Under the pieces are notes generated by a model. It was not told the DNA's origin. It was given only the letters and a program-made list of their open reading frames with translations, and searched no databases. Shown here piece after piece: positions 35,950-47,937 of a stretch of 64,000 bases of DNA; positions within the stretch are counted from its first letter, which is position 1, and each line of letters opens with the position of its first letter. Both the position numbers and the translations under genes were made by a program. Source of the stretch: Globodera rostochiensis. Its lineage: Eukaryota; Nematoda; Chromadorea; Rhabditida; Heteroderidae. Location: NCBI GenBank assembly GCA_018350325.1, contig JAEVLN010000014.1:1142001-1206000 (forward strand), written 5' to 3'.

Positions 35950-38900
35950 ATGAAAAGTGTTTTCCCGCCGAATTGGGCCGTTCTGCCGAGCAATGTGGAA
36001 CCGACATCGGAGCAGTTCAAACAGAACGAAGCCGAAATGTTTGAATCGGTTTGAAACATTTTGTTTAAGATCCTTTTACAGTTTTTGGCTATGTCACAAA
36101 ATCGCTAATGCACAATCGCTCAGTTTCTTTTTTGTTGCCAATGAGTGACTTTTTCAGGTCGCCGAATTCAGAAAAGTAGTCGACGCGGTGATCAGTGGCG
36201 AAATGGTTGACCAAAATGTGATAAAACGGCACAAGAGCAAGGGCAAACTGTTAGCCAGAGAACGCATTGAACAGCTCGTCGGTCGGTCCTTTTTTTTTGA
36301 TTGTATTTATGAATGTTACACATCTCACTGGTTGGTGTTCGAATGCTTTTGGCTAACAGTGCTTTACAAACCCCCCAAATTTGGGGCGAATAGGGGTTTT
36401 TTTCTCATCTGATCGCTTAAATATTGGAAGACGAGGGTGGCGCCTTTCTGGAACTTGGCCAATTGGCGGCTTACAAAGTGTACGGGGACGAGGAGGTGCC
36501 GGCAGGTGGCGTTGTTGCCGGCATTGGACCGGTTTCTGGCCGTTTGTGTGTCATTGTGGCCAACGACGCGACCGTCAAAGTGATCGATTAAAGCAAAAAA
36601 TGTTTTGGTTAGGGGGAAATTCATTATATTACATTTAGGGCGGCACTTATTACCCAATAACGGTCAAAAAGCATTTGAGGGCCCAGGAAATTGCACGCGA
36701 AAATTGGTTGGTTGGCCATTTTTGTTTAAATTCAGAAACAATTTGAAATGGGAAAATAAAGCCTAAAGAAGGCAAATTTGTTGGAAATTTCTCAAAAAAT
36801 TAACCGATGAATTTCCAAAAACGGAATTTTTGGGCGTTGTTACAAACGCTTTTCAAAATTGAATCGGTTGAACACTTTCTCAACGTGCCATTTCCTTTCA
36901 GTTTGCCTTGCATTTACTTGGTCGACTCGGGCGGTGCCAATTTGCCACGACAAGCGGAAATTTTCGCTGACAAAGAAAATTTTGGACGAATATTTTTCAA
37001 TCAGGCAAAAATGTCGGCCCTCGGCATTCCGCAAATTGCCGTCGTGATGGGGTGGGAATTGAATTTATTCTCAAACAATTTTGAACATTATTATTTCAGA
37101 TCATGCACTGCTGGCGGTGCATATGGTGGGAAATTTGATTTGGATTGATGCCGCAATGTTTTGGGAAAATTTTTCTAATTGAATATTTGCCCTAAAACAT
37201 TTTCGTATGGCATTTGCCACTGAAAATTGAAGCGATTTTTTTTATCAAATCCCCCAAAAGTGCCCGCCATGGCTGATCAGGCGGTGATCGTTCATGGCAA
37301 CGGCACAGTGTTCTTGGGCGGGCCTCCGTTGGTGAAAGCGGCCACGGGCGAAGAAGTACAACACTTTCACATTTAATCGTCGAAAATGGCTGCGTGCTCC
37401 CCCAAAAACATTTGTTTTTAATAAATGAATGGTTGGCCTGAAAATGGCCCGCCCTCTTCTTCTTTTTTTTTGTATGGACAATGTCCGTGTCGTGGGAAAC
37501 GTTAGACCCAAAACCCACCGATTGGAGCAGTACACCCCTTTCTCTCCTCTCCCCCTCCCCGGACTCTGTGTGACAAAAAGCTTTCAACAAAAATTGTCAT
37601 AACGAATACGATTTGCCAAAAGCATAGATTTGTGAACTCGTCCCTTTTTTATTTAGGCAATTCCAAACTTTGTTTGATTTTATTGAGCCAAAGTTTCTTT
37701 CAGGTCAGTGCCGAGGATTTGGGCGGTGCCACGTTGCATTGCCGTCGGAGTGGGCTCACCGACTATTTTGCCGCCGATGATCGCCATGCGCTTTCGATTG
37801 CCCGTCGCATTGTGGCCGGTCTTCCCGCCCAGCGGTCATTCCCACCGGTGTGCGTTTCCGAAATGATTTCGGCAAATTATTTTCTGAATTTTTTTCTCTC
37901 CTCCCAACCTCAAAATCCGGTCATTTTGATCCCTAGCCGTGCCAAAAAAAAATGCCGGACTTCTATCAGACAATTTTTATTCCACCAAGGACCAACAAAA
38001 CGCTCCGATGTCCGTGGAGGAGCCGCTTTACGGGCCGGAACAGCTCTACGGAATTGTCGGCGGCCCAAAACAACGGAGGGCTTACGACGTGAGGGAAGTG
38101 ATCGCCCGCGTCGTGGACGGGTCGCGCTTCGACGAGTTCAAAAAGGTGGGGGGGGGGGATTTCGGCTTACTTGCTATAGTCTTAAGTACTTCTTGAACGA
38201 TTTAAGCGGCTTTTTATATAAATGAGCATTAAATTTCTACTGACAATGAACAATTAATTCTTTTGCAAGATGTTTGGAGCGACTTTGGTCACCGGTTTTG
38301 CCAGACTTTTTGGTCAAATTGTTGGAATTATAGGTCTCTTTTTTGTACGAGTGATGTCATTTTCGATGAAACGAATTTTTGTTAAGGAAACAACGGCGTT
38401 TTGTTCAGCGAGTCGGCCGTGAAAGGTGCCCACTTTATTGAGTTGTGTTGCCAACGTCAAATTCCGCTCATTTTCTTTCAGGTGAATCCGTGTCCAATTA
38501 ATTTTTTAGCCCAATTTTTGGCCCTTTTTCAGAACATTTCCGGCTTTATGGTCGGACGTGACGCGGAGGCGGGCGGAATTGCGAAGCACGGGGCCAAAAT
38601 GGTGACGGCTGTGTCATGTGCCGAGGTGCCCAAGCTGACCGTACTGATCGGCGGCTCGTACGGGGCGGGCAACTACGGAATGTGCGGCCGAGCGTATTCC
38701 CCGAGGTGCTTTTGCTTTTCGGCATTCCAAAAACAGGCGGGAGAGAGGGGGGGGCGACTCGGCAGTCTCGAGAACATTGTGAAAATCTATGATTTTTAGA
38801 TAATTGAGCAAACTATAATAAATATTTTTTTCACAGATTTCTGTTTATGTGGCCAAACGCGCGCATTTCGGTGATGGGCGGCGAGCAGGCGGCCAATGTG

Positions 38901-39249
38901 TTGGCCCAAGTACGGCGTGAACAACGCGTCCGCGCGGGGGCTCAGTGGACGGAGGCGGAGGAACGGCACTTCAAACAGCAAATTGAGCAGCGCTACGAAC
39001 GCGAAGCGTCGCCCCTTTACGCATCGGCACGGCTTTGGGACGATGGTGGGGTTTTATGCTTATATAGTATATCATAAATTGCATTTTTAAATTAAAAAAG
39101 TTTCAACTACAATATTTTATCTCTATTTCCCCCCAGGCGTCATTGATCCGGTGGACACGCGGCGTGTTCTTGGCCTTGCGCTCCAGGCGACGCTTGTCGG
39201 CCAGAAGGAATTGGAGAAGGAAACCAAATTCGGAATTTTCAGAATGTAA
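35950..39249 (+). CDS. mccc-2: Methylcrotonoyl-CoA carboxylase beta subunit
   Basis: Fourteen exons, 35950-36048, 36158-36281, 36431-36579, 36639-36706, 36902-37051, 37100-37125, 37261-37355, 37704-37847, 37990-38145, 38270-38333, 38387-38481, 38533-38705, 38837-39045 and 39137-39249, are all in phase and give 554 aa. Carboxyltransferase motifs include [95 protein letters not shown] and the C-terminal KFGIFRM. The enzyme adds CO2 from biotin to 3-methylcrotonyl-CoA in mitochondrial leucine breakdown, with the biotinylated alpha subunit as partner. The frame stays open upstream of 35950 as far as an AG near 35897, so a 5' exon with the targeting peptide probably exists. The gene is the only content of the loop between two inverted arms. 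Confidence 0.96.
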
Positions 39250-39618
39250 AATAAATTGCCTAAAGCGTTTTTTCCTTGATTTTATTTTGGAATTAAACTG
39301 TGATAAAATAAATAAATGGTAATTAACGGGCGGCACATTTGATGTGATTAATTAACACACTCACGGGGACTTTTTACTGTATTATTCACTGCGCGTCTCC
39401 GCTATTCATTGGCTGGTTGGACTTGAGGAAGGAGCAAATTTTTGGGAAGATTTAAAAGGGAATTTTTATAGGGCGGGAAATCGGGATTTTCTCGGTCCTG
39501 TTTAAACCGGAGTTTGGTCCCGGGAATTCGCTTCACTCTAATAAAAAGCAAATTATTGTTTTAGGCTGACCACATTTTGTTCTGACAAATAGTTTCCGAA
39601 TTTTAAGCTAAGAAACAA

Positions 39619-40487
39619 ATTCATATGATTTTAAATTTCCTTGCCAAGATCTCTCATGTTTTGAAAGAGCAAAAATTCTGGTATTTTGCTTGAAAATGCA
39701 TCGCTTTGGTCGATATTTTCTAAAAATTTTTTATTTTTATTAATAATTTTAGTCGAAACGATGGTTATTCGCTCTAGGGATCAAAAACCCAGCACCCATA
39801 GGCCAATTTGCCCATATGACATACAATGAAATGAACGAAAAAATAATAAAATTCGAGGATTACAAATGAACGAAACAATCCGAGAAAAATAATAATAAAA
39901 TTCGAGGATTACAAATGAACGAAAAAATAATAAAATTCGAGGATTACAGTATCCAATGGCACTGATTGGGGCAAAAATGGCGGTGGGGGGGGGGGAGCCG
40001 AAGGCGGGCGAAAGGAGGGGCCAAATGAATATTTAAATGGCAGGTGCGCAGAAAATAAATGCCCGAATATATTTTTTGCCCCGGGCGGAGGCGGACGGAC
40101 GCTTTTTGTACGCGCCGAAATGCCCCGGGCCAAAGGCTGGAGGCAAAGTGTTGCTTTTGTCCGCCAAATTCTCCATCATTTTTCATACAAAAGCGCCGAA
40201 TTTTGGTGGGGTCAAAGCTTTTTGTACATGGAAAATGTGGAGAATTGGGGGCAAATTAAATTTGAATGGAAACATTGCGGGCGGACGGACTTAAAATGGA
40301 CGAAATCAACAGGCGCCGGAGGGGAAGAAGACCCTTTGGCTCCATTAGGTGCCAATCGACACATTCAAATCCGCCGGCGGTTAGCGTACTGTATAAGCGC
40401 AGAGATTGGCATGAAAGAATGGCACCGAAAGGTCTTCACGAATAACAAATAAAGAAAGAAAGGCAAACGCATTCATTCATTTCCATT
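39619..40487. repeat. Right arm of the long inverted repeat
   Basis: Reverse complement of 34628-35467. Small length changes distinguish the arms, including an extra TCGATTGGATT-like AT block near 39865-39915 and one extra GGAC near 40093. High identity over most of the arm implies a recent duplication or ongoing conversion. Confidence 0.9.
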
Positions 40488-40786
40488 TTCCGCAACTTAT
40501 GGCACAATTTTTTATGGAACAAATTCGCGAAAATGCCATTGGAGGAAAAGATAATTTAAAAAATTTAAATACCTATATTTATATAATACATTTTTTTTGT
40601 ACAAAACAAATAGCGTAACAAAAACATTAAATTCCCCTTTTTTGTAAACAATTTCGATTGTTTTAATACTTTTTGTCGCTGAATACTGATCGCCCCCGAC
40701 CGGCACAGGCACAGAACGAAAAACTGTCTATGGGTGGGTAAAAATAATACAAATATTTTAAGTGTTTAAAAAAATTTTCGATGTAC

Positions 40787-41401
40787 AGTGGCCGCCAAAA
40801 GTAAAGTCACAAAAATTTTTTTTTGTTCAACGATCTGTAAAATGATAAAGAAGGAATTTGAGAAAGAGTGGACGTCCACGCTCATCGGAGAAAAGTCATA
40901 GAGCTTAGCGGTCTTTTGGCTTTTGTAGAGAATTTAGTGGGCTATTCACCCCTTATGACGGTTTTTTGCAGAAAATTTTTTCCAAGCCCTCAGAGATTTT
41001 TTTTCTAAAATGACCCCCATTTTCAGTGTATTTTGGGGTTTCCGGATGGATCTCCATGAAGGAGGTGTTGTAGCAACTTAGTCCAATTACCTTTTTTGAT
41101 CAGTATCAAAAGTTATGCGTGCATGAATTTTTGTTTGGATTTTGGGCCAAGCAAAATTGATTTTTTATTTTAAAATTTTTGTGACTTTACTTTTGACGCA
41201 GTAAAAAGGGAGGTGGTCGGACTTGGAGTGGAACAGTATTTTAATGAGGGGGATTCGGGATGGTTGCTGTTGCTGGTTTTGTAGCCCACTAAAAATGTTA
41301 CAAAAAAGCCCTGATCACTCTTTCTCAAATTCCTTCTTTATCATTTTACAGATCGTTGAACAAAAAAAAATTTTTTGTGACTTTACTTTTGGCGACCACT
41401 G
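40787..41401. mobile_element. Tc1/mariner-like MITE
   Basis: The element starts CAGTGGCCGCCAAAAGTAAA and ends in the matching TTTACTTTTGGCGACCACTG, with TA on both sides (40785-40786, 41402-41403). The inverted ends extend about 90 bp inward. A second copy of the end motif (GTGACTTTACTTTTGACGCA) lies inside, near 41181. No transposase frame is present in the 615 bp, so it is non-autonomous. Confidence 0.88.
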
Positions 41402-41403
41402 TA

Positions 41404-42316
41404 TGTATTCGTAAGATTTTATTCCATTAATTTATATATCCAAATTATGTATTAAAGTTTTGCAGAAATTGGTCAGATCCAATCTATTGGGATGAAAAGA
41501 ACGCGAATTTACTTCACAATCGCTTAAATTTAGGGGGCAACACGGGTTTTTAGCCCGTGTAACCCTTGCCCGTGTAAAAATTTCGAGTTTTCAATATCTG
41601 AGCGTGGAAAATTTTTTTCAAAAAAAAACCCGTGCCCGTGTACGGGCCCGGTCTTTGCCTGATACGGGAATTTTAAAAATAGCCTTATTTTTTGAAGCTT
41701 TTTTAAGAATGGGGAGAGGTCCAGCGGTTGCCGATAGGCGCCGCCGGGAAATTTTTTTTTGTAGATTTTACAAGATTTGTTAAGAAAATTTGTCCAAATA
41801 TTGGCGAAACGTTTATAATTTTTAAAATATATAAATAAATAGAGATTAAATGATAAGAATTCGCGGCAGAAACGGGGCAAAAAGGTGGCACTCTCCCCCA
41901 AAACGGGGCGAATGCCACGTTTCCGGGGCAAATAACATCCCTGCTCCCAAACAAATTGCGGTATTTTCGAAAGCTCCTGGCAAAGAAGTCATTAACAAAT
42001 AAGCATAACGGTTTTGGGAAAGTTATAAACGGCGGTGCATGGTTGCACATGGCTTTTCGTTTCGCTGGCCATCCAAACAACAATGTTGTATTGCTTTCCG
42101 CCTCAAAATCACCCAAATTATATCCAATTGATTGCTTGTTAGGAAGCCACTGAAAATTTCTTTTGGCTTTTTCAGACTTTTACAAGTGAGCAGAAAAAAG
42201 CACACACAATTTCTTGTATGTACTAGCTTTGTTATCCTTTTTTCTTTCTTTCCTCTCACGTTTATTCTCATTTCGCCCGTTAGAATTTAAAGTGAAAAAG
42301 TTTCTTGAATTAATTA
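41404..42316. other. Intergenic with GC-rich inverted motifs
   Basis: The tract 41530-41670 repeats CCCGTG/CACGGG words and could be the end of another element. No gene is seen. The AT-rich stretch before 42317 is the likely promoter of the MPP10 gene. Confidence 0.4.
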
Positions 42317-45300
42317 ATGGCTCCAAAACGGAACAAACAAAGTAAGGCGAAGGATCGGTCGCCGAAATCAACGGATTTGGACACAGCGAATAAAAATATT
42401 GAGGGCCAAGACAATGCGAAAACTCCCGCGACGGCGCGTCGTTCGAGGCGACTGCAAGGGGCGGAGGTGGAATTCACGGAGAATGTCTTGGAAGAGGTTT
42501 CTAGACCCATTTTTTCGTTTAAAAACGGACATTTTTAAAACGGGTTTTTGACATTGAATGTGACGAATTTGGATTGTTGAAATTAAATTTGAATTTTGTA
42601 GATTGAGCGGGAAAAACGGTCCTCCCGTTCGCGTTCACGCTCTGCGACTCCATCAACGGACCGTCCGTCCAAATCGAAAACATTCGACGGGCTGAAAAAG
42701 GTTCGTTAACGAAAAACGTTTCTTTTCATTTTATTACCTTTCGAATTTGGTGGTCGTTTTCGTATTTATTATTCTTTCGTTTAACAAACTTTTCACGTCA
42801 GACTTCTGCCGGTCCCTCAAATTCACAGCCAAATTGTCTTGCGACTCACTGTCCGTCCGATGGTTTGGCCGCCGATTGTATTAACAGAAGACGGAGCAGT
42901 CCTCAGCGATTGCGCGTTGATTTTGACGACAGCGAAGCGAACGAATCGTTTGGAATTTCCGATAAAAGTTTGGGCGGGAAGGCAAAGAAATTTTCACCGC
43001 GGAATGTTGTGGAAAAGAGACGGTCAAAGGATGGGAAGTCGCCGTAAGTTTTTATTTTTTGTCTAATTATTAGCGTTGGGATTTAAATGCGCCAAAAACG
43101 GCCAAAATATGCTTTTTTAACAGATTTTTTTTGCCGAAATATTCTCCGAAATCCTCAAAATATGAAAAATTTAGTTTTGTTTGAAAATGTTTAGTAGAAA
43201 AATGACAAAATATGCAATTTCAAATGGTCAAAAAAGAGAAAGACCAACAACAACAACACTTTTTGAGCTAATTCGAAACTTAATTGGGTTGCAAAAACAT
43301 ATTAGCCCCAGCTCTACTAATTACTTTTTGATGGCATTAACTCATATGAAAAGCGATGAGAGCGACTTCATTTAGGAAAATGCTTTCTGTGGAAGCTGAC
43401 GATGACGACCATCAAAATGGCGGTGGTGATAAAAAACAAAATGGTGGCGACAAAATGCAGAAGGATGTTGTTGTTGGTGTTGATGGGGTGGAGGCAGTGG
43501 AAGAGGGGGAGGACCAACTCTTTTCGGAAGACGAACAAATTGGACAGGAAGAGGAGGAGAGTGAAGCTGAGCACGAGGAGGGGAACGCTTTTCAGACGAA
43601 AACCAAGCAAATGCATAACATCGGAGCTGAAGAAGAGGAAGAAAGGGGGGAATTGAATTGGACGACTGAGTAAGTTATACAAACAATGTGACATGGAAGT
43701 AGCCACGGGGGAGGCGAGTCCGCCATCAAGTCTATAGCGTCTTCAGCAAATTAAAAAAAAATGCTCGCCAAAAAGAGCTACTCACTGTAACTTTTTTAAT
43801 GAATTTATTCGAACGAGTTTTTAATATTCATTTGAAAGTTTCTAATCTGTGAGCCTTTCAGTAAATTTTGCATGCGTTGAATGAAATCAAGGCTGTTAAG
43901 AATTCTACATTTGAACTAATAAGTAGTTAGCTTTCCAAAAGTTAGTGAATGACGTTAAAGTGCCGCCTTTTAACGCTAGGGACACTCCAAAAAGTAAAAA
44001 TAAACCCAAAAAAGGGCGGCAAGACCAAACACGGACAGGGCAAATTGCTTCGACTTCCTTTGAATGAGTTTAAATTCAATTGTTTGTAACAACTCAATTA
44101 CTTATGACTTAAAGTTTTTTGATTTTTAGTGAAACTTTAAAGAATAATGTTTTTCGAATTCACCAGTGATATGGAAACGAATGACGAAATGGCAGTTGGA
44201 TGTTCGGCTGAAAGACGCGAAGAAGGAGAGGTTGGAGACGACGACGATGGTCATGATGAAGGGGAGGAGGTGGAGGAGGACGATGGTCATGATGAAGGGG
44301 AGGAGGTGGAGGAGGACGATGGTCATGATGAAGGGGAGGAGGTGGAGGAGGACGATGGTCATGATGAAGGGGAGGAGGTGGAGGAGGACGATGGTCATGA
44401 TGAAGGGGAGGAGGTGGAGGAGGACGATGGTCATGATGAAGGGGAGGAGGTGGAGGAGGACGATGGTCATGATGAGGAGGACGATGGTCATGATGAAGGG
44501 GAGGAGGTGGAGGAGGACGATGGTCATGATGAAGGGGAGGAGGTGGAGGAGGACGATGGTCATGATGAAGGGGAGGAGGGCGGGCCGTGCAGGTTTTTAT
44601 TCTTTTTCTTCTGCTTGTTTTGAGTACGTCCCAACTTTAATCATTTTCAATAAAATTACAATTGCCAATGATACAAAAATATCCCGAGGCTTTGGCTCAT
44701 TGCTTCGTTTTTTCCTTCGACAGTTATGAGGAGGACGTCGAGGATGCGGGAACGGTGCAGGAAAGACGGAAGAAACTGCCGAAGTCCTCGTTGGACGACA
44801 AATTCTTCAATTTGGCCGAAATGAACGCCTTTTTGGAGGCAGAGGACAAAAAAGAGGAAGAAAAGGATCGAAAGCGGAAGAGTCGCAATTTGGGCCAAAT
44901 AGAAAATGCCGATGAGGTTGTGCATTTATTGCGCAATTTGAACGGAACCTGCTTCTTTTTGCTAAAATTTCTCAACTTTTTGTTAACGAAAATAGGGAAA
45001 CAAAATGCAAAAATTAACATTTACGGTAGGGATGTGCTCTGGTAGCCTTTTTAAAAACCAGAATTCTGGTGTCCCTTTTAAAATCAGAAAACAAATTTCT
45101 GGTGCCCAAGACTCTGATAAACAACAGAGCGCATCCCTGATTTACGGGTACTGAAAATTTTTTATGTTTTCTTTTTCAGATGGACCAATTGATCAGTTCG
45201 TATGAGGAAGCGAATTTGCGGCCGCGCGATTGGGCATTGTCGGGAGAAGCAATAGCTGAGGGGCGAGCGAAGGATGCACTGCTTGAACAATTTGTGGAGG

Positions 45301-46380
45301 TGGACTATCGGGCGACGGCACCACCGACAATCAACGAGGAAAAGACGGCACAGTTGGAGGCGATCATCTCCAAACGGATCAAAGACGGGGTGAGGGCACA
45401 ACATCGACACAAAAGAATCCATTTGAGGGATATTTTTCGAATTTAAATATTCTTTCCCTTCTGTTTTGGCTCTTCGACGACGTCGTCCGCAAAGTTCGCG
45501 TCAACGAAGCGCTTCTTCCAGCGGCGCCCTACCGAAACGCGACGACGGACGTAATGGAACAGAAAGTGCGCAAATCGCTGGCGGAAGTCTATGGCGACAA
45601 ATTCGCCACGAAAATAAATGAGGGCGAACAATTGGGAGGGGATGCTAAGGTAAGGCCCGTTTAACGGTGTTGTTGGCATAGCAACCTCAAATACCCGAAT
45701 AATTAGGCCTAATTTGTTGTTTAGCCCAAATTGGACCCAACTGTTGAAGGCATAAAACACGACTTGGACAAACTTTTTCTGAAGCTGGACGCTCTGAGCC
45801 ATTTCCAATTCCGGCCCCAGCCGATTCGGGAGGACGTGAAAATAGTCAACAACATGCCAAGTCTTCACATGGAGGTTTGTGTCACAAAATTGGTTAGAAA
45901 CTCTTCATAATTATTGGCAGGAAGTGGGACCGCAAGCGGCGGTGGGGCCGGAGGTGAATTTGTTGGCGCCTGAGGAAGTGAAACGGCGTGTGAAAAGTGC
46001 GCCGAAGGCGACGGACGAACGGACGGAAACGGATAGAAAGCGACAGAGGCGCCAAAAGAAGAAGAAACAGCGGTGGGTTCGACTAATTTTTATTTATTTC
46101 CGTTCTCCGTCGATTCTTTTGGTGTTTGGTTTTTAGTATTTTGGCCTCAATTGGGGCGATGAATGGAGGCGAAGTCGGTGGAGAGGCGTCCGAGAGGGTG
46201 ACCAAACGGAAGGTGAAGAGGAAAATGGACTTTGCTGAACAAATGGATAAGTTAGTCCAAAATGGGCAACAACAGAAAGACGGAGAAGGCACTGAGAAAA
46301 AAAAGAAGCGGAAGCTGTTGGGGCGGGACGGAAAGGAGAAGAAAAGGAAGCGGACAAAGAGCAAACTCGCGGACGAATAA
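42317..46380 (+). CDS. mpp10: MPP10-type U3 snoRNP protein, atypical N-terminus
   Basis: Eleven exons, 42317-42496, 42602-42700, 42802-43043, 43376-43669, 44167-44592, 44724-44916, 45180-45389, 45470-45649, 45725-45874, 45921-46072 and 46137-46380, join in phase to 789 aa. The second half is MPP10: DDKFFNLAEMNAFLEAED, LRPRDWALSGEAIAEGRAKD, LEAIISKRIKDG|LFDDVVRK, DKLFLKLDALSHFQF and VNLLAPEEVKRR, then a Lys-rich end. MPP10 is a scaffold of the SSU processome for 18S rRNA processing in the nucleolus. Residues 1-175 are basic, SR-rich and do not look like the usual MPP10 N-terminal domain. A long acidic part follows, including a 12-residue repeat. The intron 45390-45469 starts GTGAGG but ends TTTTGG, with no usable AG. 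The gene could be a fusion of two neighbours. Confidence 0.88.
44238..44577 (+). repeat. Coding 36-bp minisatellite (12-aa acidic repeat)
   Basis: Nine nearly identical full units, plus one shortened unit, encode GHDEGEEVEEDD inside exon 5 of the MPP10 gene. Units differ by very few bases, so array length probably varies between individuals. The 12-nt-shorter unit near 44473 keeps frame. Confidence 0.95.
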
Positions 46381-46869
46381 AATGGACGATATTTTTGTCT
46401 TGTTTCTGAACCAGATATTGTTTTTCTGTTACGACAATCGGAAAGTTCTCATAAACAAATTCACTTTATGTGCATGTTGTGGTGGAAAAATAACAATTTA
46501 AACTGTAAAGTCAGTCAATTTAAAGTTGGGCGTTCGGGCAATATTTCGGCCGTTCAGTCGGACTTATCCTCAATGCGAGGCGCTCCAAATGGCGCGTTGG
46601 TCGTTGCGCCTAGCCAGAAGTTGCCGAATGCGTGCCATCCTTAGCTTTTCCCCCTCCCCTTCGGCGTCCTTCGGCTGCTCTCCGCCCATTGGCACAAAAA
46701 TAATCTGATGATTAATTTGTAAGTGTTCAACGTCGCATATTTGTCTTATTATGTGGGATTCCACTCATTTTTGCGGCCGTGGATGCTGGCCAACAAATGA
46801 AGTTTTCTGAAATTGCATTGATGTCAAATCAGATTTAAATTCCAAAAATATTTGAAATTAACTGATAAA

Positions 46870-47123
46870 GCGAAAAAAAGATTGGGAGCTCGGACCGATT
46901 CATCAGCCAAGAAAACGGCTTTTCGATCGGTTTTCAGGACACATTGGGCTGTTCTTTGATTGCTCCATCCATCCAAGGACCGATCGGATTGATCCGATGC
47001 GCTATTATAATCCCGGCGCACCCTCCGTTGGCCTTGAAGGCCTTCCTCCTCGGGAATTTCCTCTAAATGACCTTTGCCTCGAAAGGCATTGCTAACAGCC
47101 AATGAAAGTGCACTTTTACACAC
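46870..47123 (-). repeat. Diverged dispersed repeat, copy 1
   Basis: The minus strand encodes a frame ending KAVFLADESVRAPN that is related to copy 2 on the plus strand at 47640. About 80-150 bp are alignable (CAAAGAACAG, then GCCGTT and RAPN). It is probably an old transposon remnant. The flanks from 46381 hold no recognised gene. Confidence 0.5.
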
Positions 47124-47639
47124 AAATCAAGGGCCGTTTCGCCCGTGCCCCTCCAACAAAGCCGCGCTTGGCCTCCACTGACTGATCAGTCCGAACCCAC
47201 ACCCCTCCGGGGACGGAATGTTTCTTTTTATTGATGGAAGAAAATTAAACAGAAGTTTTTCTATGGGATGCACGATGGACTAGAGAAATGCACAATTTCC
47301 CATTATATCTCTGCTTATTGGCCGCCTTCCCATCACTCAATTCATTTTTCTGTGTCTTCTCTGCTCCCTCACTCTCTCTATTTCTCTTATTCATCTCAAA
47401 TGGAGGCTGAAACCAACCAGAAAATAGTGTATCCAGAGAAGCTAGAGGAAAGTGAAAGAAAGCAGCAGAAGGAATAGAGTTTCTTACCAATTTTACAACC
47501 CATCATCAATTTTTGCACCGAATCTCTTCACCAATATAAATAAGACGCCTTTTCAAGGGGAACGGTTGCTCGGGCAGAGGTTAGGCACGTTCAGCAGAGG
47601 CTAAGCGCGGCTGTGTTGGGACGGACGCACGTGGAAAGT

Positions 47640-47877
47640 TTTGTCACTGGCCTGCGGTCCAGCATTGCCCGAGGAGGAAGACCCGGAGGGGAGGAGGGGG
47701 GAGGTCGACGGAGGGATGTGCCGGGCTTTAAATAAAGCATATCGGGCGGGGATCATCACCAAAATGATTCCGCCGGAGGGAGAGGACTGTTCAAAGAACA
47801 GTGCGTCCAAAACAACCGGCCAGGAGGCCGTTCTCTTAGCCGATGAAGCGACCCGAGCACCAAATTTTTTAATTTAA
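47640..47877 (+). repeat. Diverged dispersed repeat, copy 2
   Basis: Plus-strand copy with the end EAVLLADEATRAPNF. It is inverted relative to copy 1. The shared residues suggest it was once coding. Confidence 0.5.
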
Positions 47878-47937
47878 AAATAATAATTACACAGAATATG
47901 GGGACTCATTTGGTGACAAATGACCTAAAAATATTTC

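Noticed and set aside
44126..44563. Minus-strand hydrophobic repeat protein (LLHLLPFIMTIV repeats)
   Set aside because: It is the antisense of the MPP10 acidic minisatellite; the plus frame is continuous with conserved exons.
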